A stretch of DNA of 64,000 nt, taken from contig ONGP01000008.1 in the NCBI GenBank assembly GCA_900317405.1, positions 1 to 64,000 of the forward strand, written 5' to 3'. Within the stretch, counting starts at the first letter, position 1; the number at the start of each line of letters is the position of its first letter. Made by a program: the position numbers and the translations under genes. The notes beneath the pieces were generated by a model. The model had not been told where the DNA came from. It ran no database searches and saw only the letters and a list, made by a program, of their open reading frames with translations. This DNA comes from an uncultured Prevotella sp. GTDB lineage: Bacteria; Bacteroidota; Bacteroidia; Bacteroidales; Bacteroidaceae. Below are positions 14,944-25,912 of the stretch, piece by piece.

Positions 14944-16323
14944 TTATTTTCTCCAACCTTCGAATTCGAACTTGCAATCCTTGAAATCGTCGCTAAGACG
15001 GGTGTAGGTAGACTTTATCTTGTCGACAACCCACTGGTGGATGCGATCCTCACGACGCTTGTTGATTACAACATCCTTAAGAATCTGGAAGTCCTCGGTG
15101 ACGGTGGCACGGTGACCATCGATACGGTTCTTGAGCTTAGCGATTACACATACGGTCTTACCACGCTGGTTGATCATCTGGAATGCTCTAGATATCTCGC
15201 CAACCTTCAGTGTGTCAACAGCCTTGGCAATCTCTGCTGGCAGGTCCTGCATGCGGAACTTCGACGAAGTCTTACCAGTCTTCATCATATCTGTAGAAAG
15301 CAGACCTTTGGCATTACGTGTGTCCTTATCATCCGAGATGAGCGATGCAGCATCCTCGAACGAGAACTTCTCGGCACGCAGATCACCAGCGATAGAGTCG
15401 AGACGATTGATAGTCTTTGTGACAGCCTCGTCAGACACAACAGGCTTGCGGAGGATATGACGAACGTTTACCTTGTCACCACGCTTCTCGATAAGCTGGA
15501 TGATATGGTAACCGAACTCAGATTCAACGATCTTAGAAACCTTCTTAGGATCGGTGAGGTTGAAGGCCACCTGAGCGAAAGCAGGATCGAGTGTGCCACG
15601 GCCCATCAGTCCGAGTTCGCCACCACGACGGGCAGAACCTGGGTCTTCAGAATAAAGCTGTGCCAGAGTCTGGAATCGGGTCTCGCCCTTGTTAATACGC
15701 TCGGTATAGTTACGCAACTCCTCCTTCACACGGTTAATCTCCTCTATCTCAATCTTCGGAGTGAGCTGTACTATCTGTACCTCAACCTCGGTGGGAACGA
15801 ATGGCAGACTATCCTGAGGCATTGCGCTGAAATAGCGACGCACCTCGGCAGGTGTAACAGTGATATCCTCGACAAGCTTCTGGCGCATCTTCTGCACCAT
15901 CTGGCGATCCTTCATCTCCTCGCGCAGATCGGCACGGATCTGTGTCAGGTTCTGATGCTTGTACTCCTCAAGACGCTCGCGCGAACCGTCGACCATCTCG
16001 AGCCAGTAGGCTATCTGCTGTTCAACCTCCTGCGCTACATCGGCATCGGTCACCTCGATACTATCAATCTGAGCCTGATGCTTGAACAACTTCTGAACAG
16101 CGATCTGCTCAGGGATGGTGCAGTCGGGGTTTCCACTCCACTTCACTCCCTCCATGGCAGCCTGCATACGCATGTTCTCAACATCTGAACGCAGGATGGC
16201 GTCGTCGCCGACAACCCATACCACCTCATCGATAACGGTACCGATAGAATCCTTCTTCTCGGCCATAGCCACCAGTGGCAGGGCGAGAAGCGCAAGGGTC
16301 ATAACTTTCTTTATAATACTCAT
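14944..16323 (-). CDS. surA: SurA-like periplasmic peptidyl-prolyl isomerase
   Basis: 459 aa with signal peptide (MSIIKKVMTLALLALPLVAM) and SurA layout: N-terminal chaperone core (VVWVVGDDAILRSDVENM), a parvulin domain with the typical YSEDPGSARRGGELGLMGRG and FGYHIIQLIEKRGDKVNVRH, then a second, more degenerate parvulin-like part (residues about 285-380) and a C-terminal helix. SurA escorts unfolded outer-membrane proteins across the periplasm. It overlaps the upstream parvulin gene by 4 nt, so two such chaperones are made together with the OstA-like protein: an outer-membrane assembly cassette. Confidence 0.88.
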   Translation of the reverse strand: MSIIKKVMTLALLALPLVAMAEKKDSIGTVIDEVVWVVGDDAILRSDVENMRMQAAMEGVKWSGNPDCTIPEQIAVQKLFKHQAQIDSIEVTDADVAQEVEQQIAYWLEMVDGSRERLEEYKHQNLTQIRADLREEMKDRQMVQKMRQKLVEDITVTPAEVRRYFSAMPQDSLPFVPTEVEVQIVQLTPKIEIEEINRVKEELRNYTERINKGETRFQTLAQLYSEDPGSARRGGELGLMGRGTLDPAFAQVAFNLTDPKKVSKIVESEFGYHIIQLIEKRGDKVNVRHILRKPVVSDEAVTKTINRLDSIAGDLRAEKFSFEDAASLISDDKDTRNAKGLLSTDMMKTGKTSSKFRMQDLPAEIAKAVDTLKVGEISRAFQMINQRGKTVCVIAKLKNRIDGHRATVTEDFQILKDVVINKRREDRIHQWVVDKIKSTYTRLSDDFKDCKFEFEGWRK

Positions 16324-17753
16324 AGATGTTTATTTACAGTTTTCAATACTTCTTTGTTTACTTCTACCTGATAGCGACGGCGCAAGTCGGCTACCCACTC
16401 CTGTTCAAGATAGTCCTGAAGGTCCTCAACCACCTGCGGACGCACGTCGTTGTAGTCATCAGGACGCTTTACCTTCTTGCCGAATACAGCATCGATCGGG
16501 TAATCAGGATTAACCTCGGCCTGAGCTGCCTGTTTGAATACCATCTTGTCGATAGTAGCATTGTCGCCGGGTTTGAATATACCTTTCTCTACGCGTATGC
16601 GTATGATAGAGTCTGGATTGAATGTGGTGCGGAGAGCCTCAGCCCACTGGTCAAAGGGAAGTTTCTTCACGCAGTTCTTCACAGCCTTTACGTCCTGCTT
16701 GGTCTTTACGTGATAGGCTATACCCTTATAGCGTGGCTCTTTCCACGCGTAGTTCTTCTTGTGGGTATCAAACCATGCCTTAAGTGCAGCCTCGTCTGAC
16801 GAAGCCTTATCCCACACCTCTCGGGTACTGATTTCGTAAAGAAGCAGTCCGTCGTGATACTCCTTGAACAAGTACTTCATCTCAGGATTAGCGGCTGCCA
16901 ACGAATCTGCCTGCTGCTGCATTACCTGGTCGGCATTCAGTTTGCCAGCCGACTCGGTAACCTTGCGGCGCAACTTCATATCAGCGATATCATTGCGGAT
17001 ACCGCGACGCTCTATCGATTCTACGATGGTAGCCTTAAGCGAGTCGAACGGTTCGAGCTGCTTGCGGTCCTTCATCAGTATCACGTGATAACCCACAGGA
17101 CTAAGGAACGGTTTACTCATCTGACCGGGAGCAAGCGCATATGCCACATCCTCAAATTCCTTGAGTGTCTGCGATGGGGCTATCCAGGGCAGTTCACCAC
17201 CACGGGCGGCAGAACCTTTATCCTCAGAGACCTTCTTTGCCATCTCTGCGAAGTCGGCCCCACCCTGCAGTGCACGATATACAGAATCCATGCGCTGTTT
17301 GATCTGTTCCTGCTGCTGGGCTGTGGCCTTAGTAGACAGTCGGAGCAGGATATGTGCAGGACGTATCAAGCCCTTGGTGCCAATCATTGCCTTAGTACGA
17401 TCGTACATCTGACGTGCTTCGGCCAGCACATCGGCATCGGTAACCATTGTGGGACGTACCTGTTGGTCGCGATACATCTGGTATTCCTGACGGAACGACG
17501 AGAGTGTATCGAGTTTAGCATCGAGAGCAGCTGCCACCTTCAGTTTGTAGTTAACAAACAAGGGGACATACTCATCAACCGACAATTTATCAATCACCCC
17601 TTCGCCGTTGTTCTTGTTGAAAGAGTATTCAAACTCAGAACGTGGCACGGCGACACCGTTGATAGTCATCACTGTCGGATCGGATGACTGTGCCAATGTT
17701 TGCTGCGAGGTTATCGCAGCAAACAAGGAAAGGGCTATGGTGAACTTTCTCAT
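16320..17753 (-). CDS. Second parvulin-type periplasmic isomerase
   Basis: 477 aa with signal peptide (MRKFTIALSLFAAITSQQTLAQ, cut in two here only by eye) and a SurA/PpiC-type core. The parvulin domain is at about 125-235: RPAHILLRLSTKA, KVSEDKGSAARGGELPWIAP and SPVGYHVILMKDRKQLEPFD. The C-terminal half (about 260-477) is helical and charged, with no recognised domain. The sequence differs greatly from the SurA-like neighbour, so it is not a recent duplicate. It follows guaB by 2 nt and overlaps surA by 4 nt. Role inferred: folding of envelope proteins. Confidence 0.83.
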   Translation of the reverse strand: MRKFTIALSLFAAITSQQTLAQSSDPTVMTINGVAVPRSEFEYSFNKNNGEGVIDKLSVDEYVPLFVNYKLKVAAALDAKLDTLSSFRQEYQMYRDQQVRPTMVTDADVLAEARQMYDRTKAMIGTKGLIRPAHILLRLSTKATAQQQEQIKQRMDSVYRALQGGADFAEMAKKVSEDKGSAARGGELPWIAPSQTLKEFEDVAYALAPGQMSKPFLSPVGYHVILMKDRKQLEPFDSLKATIVESIERRGIRNDIADMKLRRKVTESAGKLNADQVMQQQADSLAAANPEMKYLFKEYHDGLLLYEISTREVWDKASSDEAALKAWFDTHKKNYAWKEPRYKGIAYHVKTKQDVKAVKNCVKKLPFDQWAEALRTTFNPDSIIRIRVEKGIFKPGDNATIDKMVFKQAAQAEVNPDYPIDAVFGKKVKRPDDYNDVRPQVVEDLQDYLEQEWVADLRRRYQVEVNKEVLKTVNKHL

Positions 17754-17755
17754 TA

Positions 17756-19255
<1,500 letters not shown>

Positions 19256-19279
19256 TTAACCTTTACTATTTTTATACCT

Positions 19280-21460
19280 TTAGTTGGCCATTTCTGAAAT
19301 AAACTTGATACGTACCAGGCGGATCTCATCCTCCGAATAGTCCTCACCGAGCTCCTCTTCGGCAACACTCAGTCTGTCGGTCTCTGACTCCGCAAAGTAA
19401 TCGTAAATATCATCGATATGATCTTCGTCCATAACCTCTTCGAGGAAGTAGTCGATATCGAGTTTTGTACCACTGTATACGATAGCCTCAACCTCGTCGA
19501 GCAGCTCCTCGAACTCGATACCCTGTGCATCAGCGATATCGTCGAGCGCTATCTGACGGTCGATAGCCTGGATAATCTTTACCTTCAGCATCGACTTCTT
19601 AGCTACGGTACGCACGCGCATGTCAACATTGCGCTCAATCTCGTTCTCCTCGCAGTAGGTCTTTATCAGGTCTACAAACTCCTTGGCGTAGGGCTGCTTT
19701 ACCTTACCCTCGCCTACTCCCTGGATACACTTCAACTCCTCGAGAGTGATAGGATAGTCGGTAGCCATCTGGTCGATCGACACATCCTGGAAGATGACGT
19801 ATGGCGGACGACCCAGCTGCTTCGACACCTTCTTTCGCAAGTCGCGCAGCATCGAGGTGAGCACGGGGTCGAGAGAGCTTACGCCTCCCTCAGTATCGCC
19901 TGCCTCGTAGTCGTCGTTAAACTCGGCATCCTTCACAATCATAAACGATGTAGGTGCCTTCAGGAACTTCTTTCCGGCCGAAGTCAACTTCAGCAGTCCG
20001 TAGTTCTCTACCTCTTTCTTAAGGTAGCCTGCAATCAGTGCCTGACGGATAACCGGGTTCCATATCTTCTCGTCATCATCAGCACCGGCACCAAACAACT
20101 CCTGTTTCTCGTGACGGTGGGCCAGTATCTCCTCGGTCTCCTTGCCGGTGATAAAGTCGATGACATAGTCTGAACGGAAGTTCTCCTTGATAGCCTGGAT
20201 AGACTTGAGCACGATGACCAACTGCTCCTGAGCCTCGATCTTAGTCTTCGGGTGCAGACAGTTGTCGCAGTTGCCACAGTTGTCCTTCTCGTAGTTCTCG
20301 CCAAAGTAGTGCAGCAGCATCTTTCTGCGGCAAACGCTACTCTCGGCATAGGCAGCAGTCTCAACCAGCAACTGGCGACCGATGTCCTGTTCAGCCACTG
20401 GCTTACCTTCCATAAACTTATCAAGTTTCTGCAGGTCCTTGTACGAATAGAATGCCAGACAGATACCCTCACCGCCATCACGGCCGGCACGTCCGGTCTC
20501 CTGGTAATAACCCTCGAGCGACTTTGGGATATCGTAGTGTATCACAAATCGCACATCGGGCTTGTCGATACCCATACCGAACGCGATGGTAGCCACAATC
20601 ACGTCGATGTTCTCCATCAGGAACTCATCTTGAGTGTTCGAACGTGTGTTGCTATCTAGTCCTGCATGGTATGCGGCTGCCTTGATACCGTTTACACGCA
20701 GTATCTCAGCCAACTCCTCCACCTTCTTACGCGACAGGCAGTAGATGATGCCGCTCTTGCCGGGGTGCTTCTTGATAAACTTGATGATATCCTTGTCTAC
20801 ATCCTTTGTCTTGGGACGTACCTCGTAGTACAGGTTCGGACGGTTGAACGAACTCTTGAACTCAGCGGCATCCACGATGCCCAGGTTCTTCTTGATATCC
20901 GTGCGTACCTTATCTGTAGCTGTAGCCGTCAGCGCAATGATAGGTGCATTACCTATCTCATCTACTATAGGACGAATACGACGGTACTCAGGACGGAAGT
21001 CATGTCCCCACTCTGAGATACAGTGTGCCTCGTCGATGGCATAGAACGAAATCTTGACCGACTTCAGGAACTCCACATTATCCTCCTTAGTCAGCGATTC
21101 GGGTGCCACATATAGCAGTTTTGTGCGACCAGCCATTACGTCTGATTTCACTTGGTCAGTAGCAGCCTTGTTAAGTGATGAGTTCAGGTAGTGTGCAGTA
21201 CCCTCCGTCTCGCTCATGCTGGTAATGACATCCACCTGGTTCTTCATCAGCGCAATCAGTGGCGATATCACAATGGCCGTACCCTCCATCAGTAGCGAGG
21301 GCAACTGATAGCACAACGACTTACCACCACCGGTTGGCATAAGCACAAAGGTGTCCTTACCATCCATCAGATTCTGGATGATACGCTCCTGATCTCCTTT
21401 GAATGTGTCGAATCCAAAGTACTTCTTCAGGGCTGCTGTGAGATTTACTTTTCCACTCAT
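19280..21460 (-). CDS. recQ: ATP-dependent DNA helicase RecQ
   Basis: 726 aa. 3'-5' DNA helicase of recombination repair. Motifs: LMPTGGGKSLCYQLPSL (Walker A), IDEAHCISEWGHDFRPEYR (DEAH and aromatic loop), FGMGIDKPDVRFVIHYD and QETGRAGRDG (motif VI). The zinc site is CRRKMLLHYFGE...CGNCDNC, followed by winged helix and an HRDC domain (about 540-615; VIFQDVSIDQMATDYP). The last 90 residues form an acidic tail (SGTKLDIDYFLEEVMDEDHI and on), making it longer than E. coli RecQ (about 610). It lies 14 nt after clpX in the same unit. Confidence 0.95.
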   Translation of the reverse strand: MSGKVNLTAALKKYFGFDTFKGDQERIIQNLMDGKDTFVLMPTGGGKSLCYQLPSLLMEGTAIVISPLIALMKNQVDVITSMSETEGTAHYLNSSLNKAATDQVKSDVMAGRTKLLYVAPESLTKEDNVEFLKSVKISFYAIDEAHCISEWGHDFRPEYRRIRPIVDEIGNAPIIALTATATDKVRTDIKKNLGIVDAAEFKSSFNRPNLYYEVRPKTKDVDKDIIKFIKKHPGKSGIIYCLSRKKVEELAEILRVNGIKAAAYHAGLDSNTRSNTQDEFLMENIDVIVATIAFGMGIDKPDVRFVIHYDIPKSLEGYYQETGRAGRDGGEGICLAFYSYKDLQKLDKFMEGKPVAEQDIGRQLLVETAAYAESSVCRRKMLLHYFGENYEKDNCGNCDNCLHPKTKIEAQEQLVIVLKSIQAIKENFRSDYVIDFITGKETEEILAHRHEKQELFGAGADDDEKIWNPVIRQALIAGYLKKEVENYGLLKLTSAGKKFLKAPTSFMIVKDAEFNDDYEAGDTEGGVSSLDPVLTSMLRDLRKKVSKQLGRPPYVIFQDVSIDQMATDYPITLEELKCIQGVGEGKVKQPYAKEFVDLIKTYCEENEIERNVDMRVRTVAKKSMLKVKIIQAIDRQIALDDIADAQGIEFEELLDEVEAIVYSGTKLDIDYFLEEVMDEDHIDDIYDYFAESETDRLSVAEEELGEDYSEDEIRLVRIKFISEMAN

Positions 21461-21474
21461 ATATTATTAGTTAG

Positions 21475-22707
21475 TTAGGCTTCTAATCTCTGAAGATATG
21501 ACTTTTCCAACTGCGCCTTCACGTAGTCGGCTGTAACATTGAAAGTCTTAACCTTCTTAGTAGGCATGTCGTACATAGCGTCCATCATCACACTCTCAAC
21601 GATAGAGCGGAGTCCGCGGGCACCAAGTTTGTACTCCACAGCCTTGTCAACCAGAGTCTCAAGTGCTTCCTTGTCGAAGGTAAGCTCCACACCGTCCATC
21701 TCAAAGAGTTTCTTGTACTGACGGATAATAGAGTTCTTCGGCTCTGTCAGAATCTTCTCCAGTGCCTCACGATCCAGCGGATTAAGGTGAGTGAGCACTG
21801 GCAGACGACCAATAATCTCAGGAATAAGTCCAAATGACTTCAGGTCCTGGGGAACGATGTACTGCATCAGATCGTTCTTATCAATCTTTCTGACGTTTGT
21901 CACTGAGTTATATCCCACCACATGAGTATTCATGCGCTGGGCTATCTTGCGCTCGATGCCATCAAAGGCACCACCGCAGATAAATAGTATGTTACGAGTA
22001 TCCACGTGGATATAATCCTGGTCAGGATGCTTACGTCCACCCTTAGGTGGAACATTCACGATGGTACCCTCTAACAATTTCAACAATCCCTGCTGCACAC
22101 CCTCACCACTCACATCGCGAGTGATTGATGGGTTGTCGCTCTTACGGGCTATCTTGTCTATCTCGTCGATAAATACGATTCCGCGCTGTGCAGCCTCGAC
22201 ATTAAAGTCGGCCACCTGCAGCAGTCGGCTCAGGATGCTCTCCACATCCTCGCCCACATATCCCGCCTCGGTAAACACCGTTGCGTCGACGATAGTGAAG
22301 GGCACGTCGAGTAACTTAGCTATGGTGCGTGCCAACAGGGTCTTACCTGTTCCGGTGCTACCCACCATTATGATATTACTCTTCTCAATCTCTACGCCAT
22401 CATCGTCTACGGGCTGGTTCAGTCGCTTATAGTGGTTATACACAGCCACCGACAGATAACGCTTAGCATCATCCTGTCCAATCACATACTGATCCAGATA
22501 TTCCTTAATCTCCTTTGGCTTTGGCACCTTCAGAGCAGCAAGTTTCTTAGTATTCTTAGCGGTTTTCTTTGTTTTATCCTTTAAATTATCCTGTACAATC
22601 TGGTAAGCCTGACGTGCACAGTCATCACAGATCATGCCGTTCAGACCGTTAATCATCAGCCTTACCTCATTTTCACTTCTACCACAAAAACTACAAACGT
22701 TCTTCAT
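21475..22707 (-). CDS. clpX: ClpX, AAA+ unfoldase of the ClpXP protease
   Basis: 410 aa. N-terminal zinc domain with Cys5, Cys8, Cys27 and Cys30 (CSFCGR ... CDDCARQ), single AAA+ module with Walker [14 protein letters not shown], Walker [12 protein letters not shown], and sensor-2 region [12 protein letters not shown]. The segment that normally carries the IGF loop for ClpP docking reads HVVGYNS here, a variant to note beside the canonical IGF of ClpA in this window. It follows clpP by 36 nt. It unfolds tagged and regulatory proteins and feeds them into ClpP. Confidence 0.96.
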   Translation of the reverse strand: MKNVCSFCGRSENEVRLMINGLNGMICDDCARQAYQIVQDNLKDKTKKTAKNTKKLAALKVPKPKEIKEYLDQYVIGQDDAKRYLSVAVYNHYKRLNQPVDDDGVEIEKSNIIMVGSTGTGKTLLARTIAKLLDVPFTIVDATVFTEAGYVGEDVESILSRLLQVADFNVEAAQRGIVFIDEIDKIARKSDNPSITRDVSGEGVQQGLLKLLEGTIVNVPPKGGRKHPDQDYIHVDTRNILFICGGAFDGIERKIAQRMNTHVVGYNSVTNVRKIDKNDLMQYIVPQDLKSFGLIPEIIGRLPVLTHLNPLDREALEKILTEPKNSIIRQYKKLFEMDGVELTFDKEALETLVDKAVEYKLGARGLRSIVESVMMDAMYDMPTKKVKTFNVTADYVKAQLEKSYLQRLEA

Positions 22708-22743
22708 CTAAATCCTTTTCACTTTTTCAGATTCTCACTCTTT

Positions 22744-23412
22744 TTACTTCTTTCTAGTGAGCACCTCATCAATCATACCATAGGCCTTAGCCTCTTCTGC
22801 TGTCATCCAGTAGTTACGGTCAGAGTCTGCATATACCTTATCATAAGGTGTGTGCGAATGCTCTGATATGATAGTATACAACTCCTTCTTGAACTTCAGA
22901 ATCTCCTTGGCCTCAATCTCGATATCCGAAGCCTGACCCTGTACACCACCCAGAGGCTGGTGAATCATCACGCGGCTGTGTGGGAGAGCCGAACGCTTTC
23001 CTTCGGCACCGGCTACGAGCAGCACTGCTCCCATCGATGCAGCCATACCTGTACAGATAGTAGCCACGTCGCTGGTGATAAACTGCATGGTGTCATAGAT
23101 ACCAAGTCCAGCAGTAACACTTCCGCCAGGCGAGTTGATGTATATCGAGATATCCTTACCAGGATCGGTTGAATCGAGGAACAGCAACTGAGCCTGCAGT
23201 GTATTGGCGGTATAGTCGTCGATCTGCGTACCAAGGAAAATGATACGGTCCATCATCAAACGTGAGAAAACATCCATCTGAGTAACGTTCAACTGACGCT
23301 CCTCAAGGATATACGGGTTCAAATACTGATTCTGGGCCTTCATCACGTCGTCGAGCACCAGACCGTTCATTCCTAAATGCTGTGTAGCAAATTTCCTGAA
23401 GTCATTATTCAT
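22744..23412 (-). CDS. clpP: ClpP serine protease subunit
   Basis: 222 aa, the normal size. Forms the tetradecameric proteolytic chamber used by ClpX and ClpA. Catalytic triad visible: Ser126 in GMAASMGAVLL, His151 in SRVMIHQPLGG and Asp198 in ADSDRNYWM. Oxyanion-loop GGSVTAG is intact. It is the first gene of the long minus-strand unit and has its own -7 box (23477-23484) flanked by a 10-bp inverted repeat that may be an operator. Confidence 0.96.
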   Translation of the reverse strand: MNNDFRKFATQHLGMNGLVLDDVMKAQNQYLNPYILEERQLNVTQMDVFSRLMMDRIIFLGTQIDDYTANTLQAQLLFLDSTDPGKDISIYINSPGGSVTAGLGIYDTMQFITSDVATICTGMAASMGAVLLVAGAEGKRSALPHSRVMIHQPLGGVQGQASDIEIEAKEILKFKKELYTIISEHSHTPYDKVYADSDRNYWMTAEEAKAYGMIDEVLTRKK

Positions 23413-23442
23413 TTTCTTTCCTTTCTTTTTATATAGAGAAAA

Positions 23443-23503
23443 GGTTATCGACCTTCCTCATCTTGCGTTTGGGACACAAAGATAATACAAAAAGTCGATA
23501 ACC
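23443..23503. promoter_or_regulatory. Inverted repeat flanking the clpP promoter
   Basis: GGTTATCGAC (23443-23452) and GTCGATAACC (23494-23503) are perfect complements; extended to 15 bp the arms still match at 13 positions. They bracket the clpP -7 box at 23477-23484, one arm upstream and one in the leader, a layout suited to a dimeric repressor or looping. One arm overlaps the tig terminator. Confidence 0.4.
23477..23484 (-). promoter_or_regulatory. clpP -7 box
   Basis: TATCTTTG on the minus strand, 64 bp before the clpP ATG. It lies downstream of the tig terminator and would drive clpP-clpX-recQ-guaB and on. Confidence 0.6.
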
Positions 23504-23522
23504 CTCGTATTTTAGGGGTTAT
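23498..23522 (-). terminator. tig terminator
   Basis: On the minus strand ATAACCC pairs with GGGTTAT around an 11-nt loop, followed shortly by TTTTT. It overlaps the tig stop codon (23519-23521). Confidence 0.55.
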
Positions 23523-24880
23523 TTTTTCCGCATAAGCTTATTAAACTCCTCAAATGTGACCTCTTTTTGATTCAATTTAACCACATTTTTGAGGACTTCG
23601 GTAAGCTTCATGTCAACAGCGCGGTCAACGAAGTTGTCAACATTTTCGCGCTTCTTAAGCTGCTCGTTAGCATAGTTCTCCAGTACATCATCGGGAACAT
23701 TGCTCATGCCGTACTGTGCAAACTGAGCACGGATAGCCTCCTTGGCAACAGCCTTCAGGTCAGCCTCCTCTACCTTAATATTATTAGCAGCTACGATCTG
23801 CTCCTTGATCAGGTGCCATGCCAGCTCCTTGATGCTACCCTCGAAGTTCTTCTCTACATAGTCAGCACCCTTGTCCTGATTGTTCTGCAGCATAACGCGC
23901 TTCAGCAGAGCCTCTGGGAACTCGAGCTTACCAACCTTCTTCTCCATGTGAGCACGAACATCGAGCATGAACTTGTAGTCGCTGTTCTGCTGCAGCTGTG
24001 GAGCGATGCTCTCAGCGATCTTCTCGCGGAATGCCTTCTCGTCCTTAACAGTACCCTCACCGAATACACGGTCGAAGAGAGCCTGGTTAACCTCAGCAGG
24101 CTGGAAGTGGCGGATCTCAGTGATCTGGTAGCTGAAGTCTGAAGTCAGATTAGCTACATCCTCCTTCTTAACCTTCAGCAGGGCAGCTACCTCAGCATCG
24201 TTGTCGGGATAAGCCTTCTTTGGGTTGAATGTGATGATATCACCAGCCTTAGCACCGTCGAAGAGCTTCTTCTGGTCGTCAGCCTTGATATATGCAGGCA
24301 TTACCATACCGCCCTCGGTTACGATACCGCCTTCCTTAGTATTTCCGTTCTCGTCGAGCTCGCGGAGGTCACCAGTGATAGTGTCGTTACCGCTGAATAC
24401 CTCAGCCTTAACGAACTCACCTGCCTGCGACTGGTACATCTGTACCTGGTCGTCGAGCATCTTATCGTCAACCTTGATTGTGTAGTAGTCGATCTTATCG
24501 CGGCCAGTGAGCTCAGCCTTGAACTCAGGAGCTACTGCGATGTCGAATACGAATGTCAGATCGTCGTCCTTCTCAAAGTCCTGAGGAACCTGCTTCTCCT
24601 GATTTGGGAGGGGCTCACCCAGCATCTGAATCTTGTTCTCGCGAACATACTCATACAACTTCTCGCCCAGCAGCTTGTTAACCTCGTCAACCTTAACTGC
24701 TGTGCCATACTGCTTCTTGATCATTCCCATTGGAACCATACCTGGACGGAATCCGGGAACCTGTGCCTTTTTACGATAATTCTTCAGCTGCTTCTCTACT
24801 GCATCCTGATAATCTGCCTTCTCAACGGTCATAGTAAGCAGACCATTGATCTTGTCGGCGCATTCAAACGAAATTTTCAT
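23519..24880 (-). CDS. tig: Trigger factor, ribosome-associated chaperone
   Basis: 453 aa. N-terminal ribosome-docking domain with the signature VPGFRPGMVPMGMIKKQYG (canonical GFRxGxxP at about 43-50), a middle region equivalent to the FKBP-type isomerase domain (about 150-240) that looks degenerate, with an inserted DENGNTKEGGIVTEGG loop, and a long C-terminal helical chaperone part (about 260-440). It holds nascent chains at the ribosome exit. Position upstream of clpP-clpX is the usual bacterial tig-clpP-clpX arrangement, here split by a terminator and new promoter. Confidence 0.9.
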   Translation of the reverse strand: MKISFECADKINGLLTMTVEKADYQDAVEKQLKNYRKKAQVPGFRPGMVPMGMIKKQYGTAVKVDEVNKLLGEKLYEYVRENKIQMLGEPLPNQEKQVPQDFEKDDDLTFVFDIAVAPEFKAELTGRDKIDYYTIKVDDKMLDDQVQMYQSQAGEFVKAEVFSGNDTITGDLRELDENGNTKEGGIVTEGGMVMPAYIKADDQKKLFDGAKAGDIITFNPKKAYPDNDAEVAALLKVKKEDVANLTSDFSYQITEIRHFQPAEVNQALFDRVFGEGTVKDEKAFREKIAESIAPQLQQNSDYKFMLDVRAHMEKKVGKLEFPEALLKRVMLQNNQDKGADYVEKNFEGSIKELAWHLIKEQIVAANNIKVEEADLKAVAKEAIRAQFAQYGMSNVPDDVLENYANEQLKKRENVDNFVDRAVDMKLTEVLKNVVKLNQKEVTFEEFNKLMRKK

Positions 24881-24923
24881 CTTCTTATGTACTTATTTAT
24901 AATATATATTCAAATATTGGGGT

Positions 24924-24932
24924 GCAAAAGTA
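24924..24932 (-). promoter_or_regulatory. tig -7 box
   Basis: TACTTTTGC on the minus strand. It begins right after the lptB terminator hairpin, so terminator and promoter are packed together within about 40 bp. Confidence 0.6.
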
Positions 24933-24936
24933 CAAA

Positions 24937-24961
24937 AAAACGGCGTAACCAACGCCGTTTT
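24937..24961 (-). terminator. lptB terminator
   Basis: AACGGCGT and ACGCCGTT pair around a 5-nt loop, with A on one side and T on the other, giving a T-run after the stem on both strands. It ends the lptB message just upstream of the tig promoter. Confidence 0.8.
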
Positions 24962-24969
24962 TTCAATTT

Positions 24970-25767
24970 TTAACTATTTTGTGCTTGCTCTTTAGCATTT
25001 CTCTCCATCTCTATCAGTTGGAAATTCTTCTTCCTCAACTCGAACGATTCGGTAAGGTATTTTTCGCGCACCACTTTGTTGGCCGCCAGTTCCTCAGGCG
25101 TGCCTTGGAACAATATCCTACCCTCGAACAACAGATAGGCACGATCGGTGATGGCCAGCGTCTCATCTACGTTGTGGTCGGTTATCAGAATTCCGATGTT
25201 CAAGTACTTCAACTTATACACTATCTGCTGGATATCCTCCACAGCTATAGGGTCAACTCCTGCGAAAGGCTCGTCGAGCATAATGAACTTTGGTTCGATG
25301 GCAAGACAACGGGCTATCTCCGTTCTACGACGCTCACCACCCGACAGTCGGTCACCAAGGTTCTTGCGCACCTTCTCCAATCGGAACTCACGTATCAGCT
25401 CCTCAAGCTTATTCAACTGATAGTCGCGGGGTTTACCGGTCATCTCCAGCACCGAGAGGATATTATCCTCTACACTCATTTTGCGGAACACGCTAGCCTC
25501 CTGAGCCAGATATCCGATTCCAGCACGGGCACGTTTGTACACCGGGAATTTGGTAACATCCTCTTCGCCCAGATAGATATGTCCGCCATTGGGTACAATC
25601 AGTCCAGTAGTCATATAGAACGACGTAGTCTTACCGGCACCGTTTGGTCCCAGCAATCCCACAATCTCACCCTGCTTCACGTCGAAGCTTACATCGTTGA
25701 CCACCGTACGCTTACCATAGCGCTTCACGAGGCCCTCTGTTCGTAGTACTATACGCTCTTCTTCCAT
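24970..25767 (-). CDS. lptB: LptB, ATPase of the LPS export complex
   Basis: 265-aa ABC ATPase that powers LPS extraction by LptFG. Walker [17 protein letters not shown]-loop in [18 protein letters not shown] (the LptB-typical QEASVFR), signature [18 protein letters not shown], Walker [21 protein letters not shown] and switch His in LITDHNVDE. The start at 25767 is chosen because the -7 box TACCTTTGC (25776-25784) covers the longer frame. It has a C-terminal extension after [13 protein letters not shown] of about 15 residues. The OstA-like protein in the operon downstream may act in the same pathway. Confidence 0.94.
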   Translation of the reverse strand: MEEERIVLRTEGLVKRYGKRTVVNDVSFDVKQGEIVGLLGPNGAGKTTSFYMTTGLIVPNGGHIYLGEEDVTKFPVYKRARAGIGYLAQEASVFRKMSVEDNILSVLEMTGKPRDYQLNKLEELIREFRLEKVRKNLGDRLSGGERRRTEIARCLAIEPKFIMLDEPFAGVDPIAVEDIQQIVYKLKYLNIGILITDHNVDETLAITDRAYLLFEGRILFQGTPEELAANKVVREKYLTESFELRKKNFQLIEMERNAKEQAQNS

Positions 25768-25775
25768 AATCGGGT

Positions 25776-25784
25776 GCAAAGGTA
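25776..25784 (-). promoter_or_regulatory. lptB -7 box
   Basis: TACCTTTGC on the minus strand, 8 bp before the ATG at 25767, implying an almost leaderless message. Confidence 0.6.
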
Positions 25785-25800
25785 GTTATTTTTTGCCACC

Positions 25801-25868
25801 GATTACACGGATTATACGGATTTTTCACGAATTTTATTATTAATCTGTGTTAATCTGCGTAATCCGTG
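25801..25868. repeat. GATTACACGGATT-type inverted repeat
   Basis: Left arm 25801-25822 (GATTACACGGATT and a degenerate copy) pairs imperfectly, about 80%, with right arm 25841-25868 (AATCTGTG, AATCTGCG, AATCCGTG). It looks like the REP-type intergenic repeat common in Bacteroidota. It fills the space between the divergent lptB and mlaE promoters. Confidence 0.55.
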
Positions 25869-25880
25869 CCTTATTTTTCG

Positions 25881-25889
25881 TACTTTTGC
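25881..25889 (+). promoter_or_regulatory. mlaE -7 box
   Basis: TACTTTTGC, 23 bp before the mlaE ATG at 25913, matching TAnnTTTG. Confidence 0.6.
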
Positions 25890-25912
25890 AGTCGAATTAT
25901 TAGTTATTAGCA

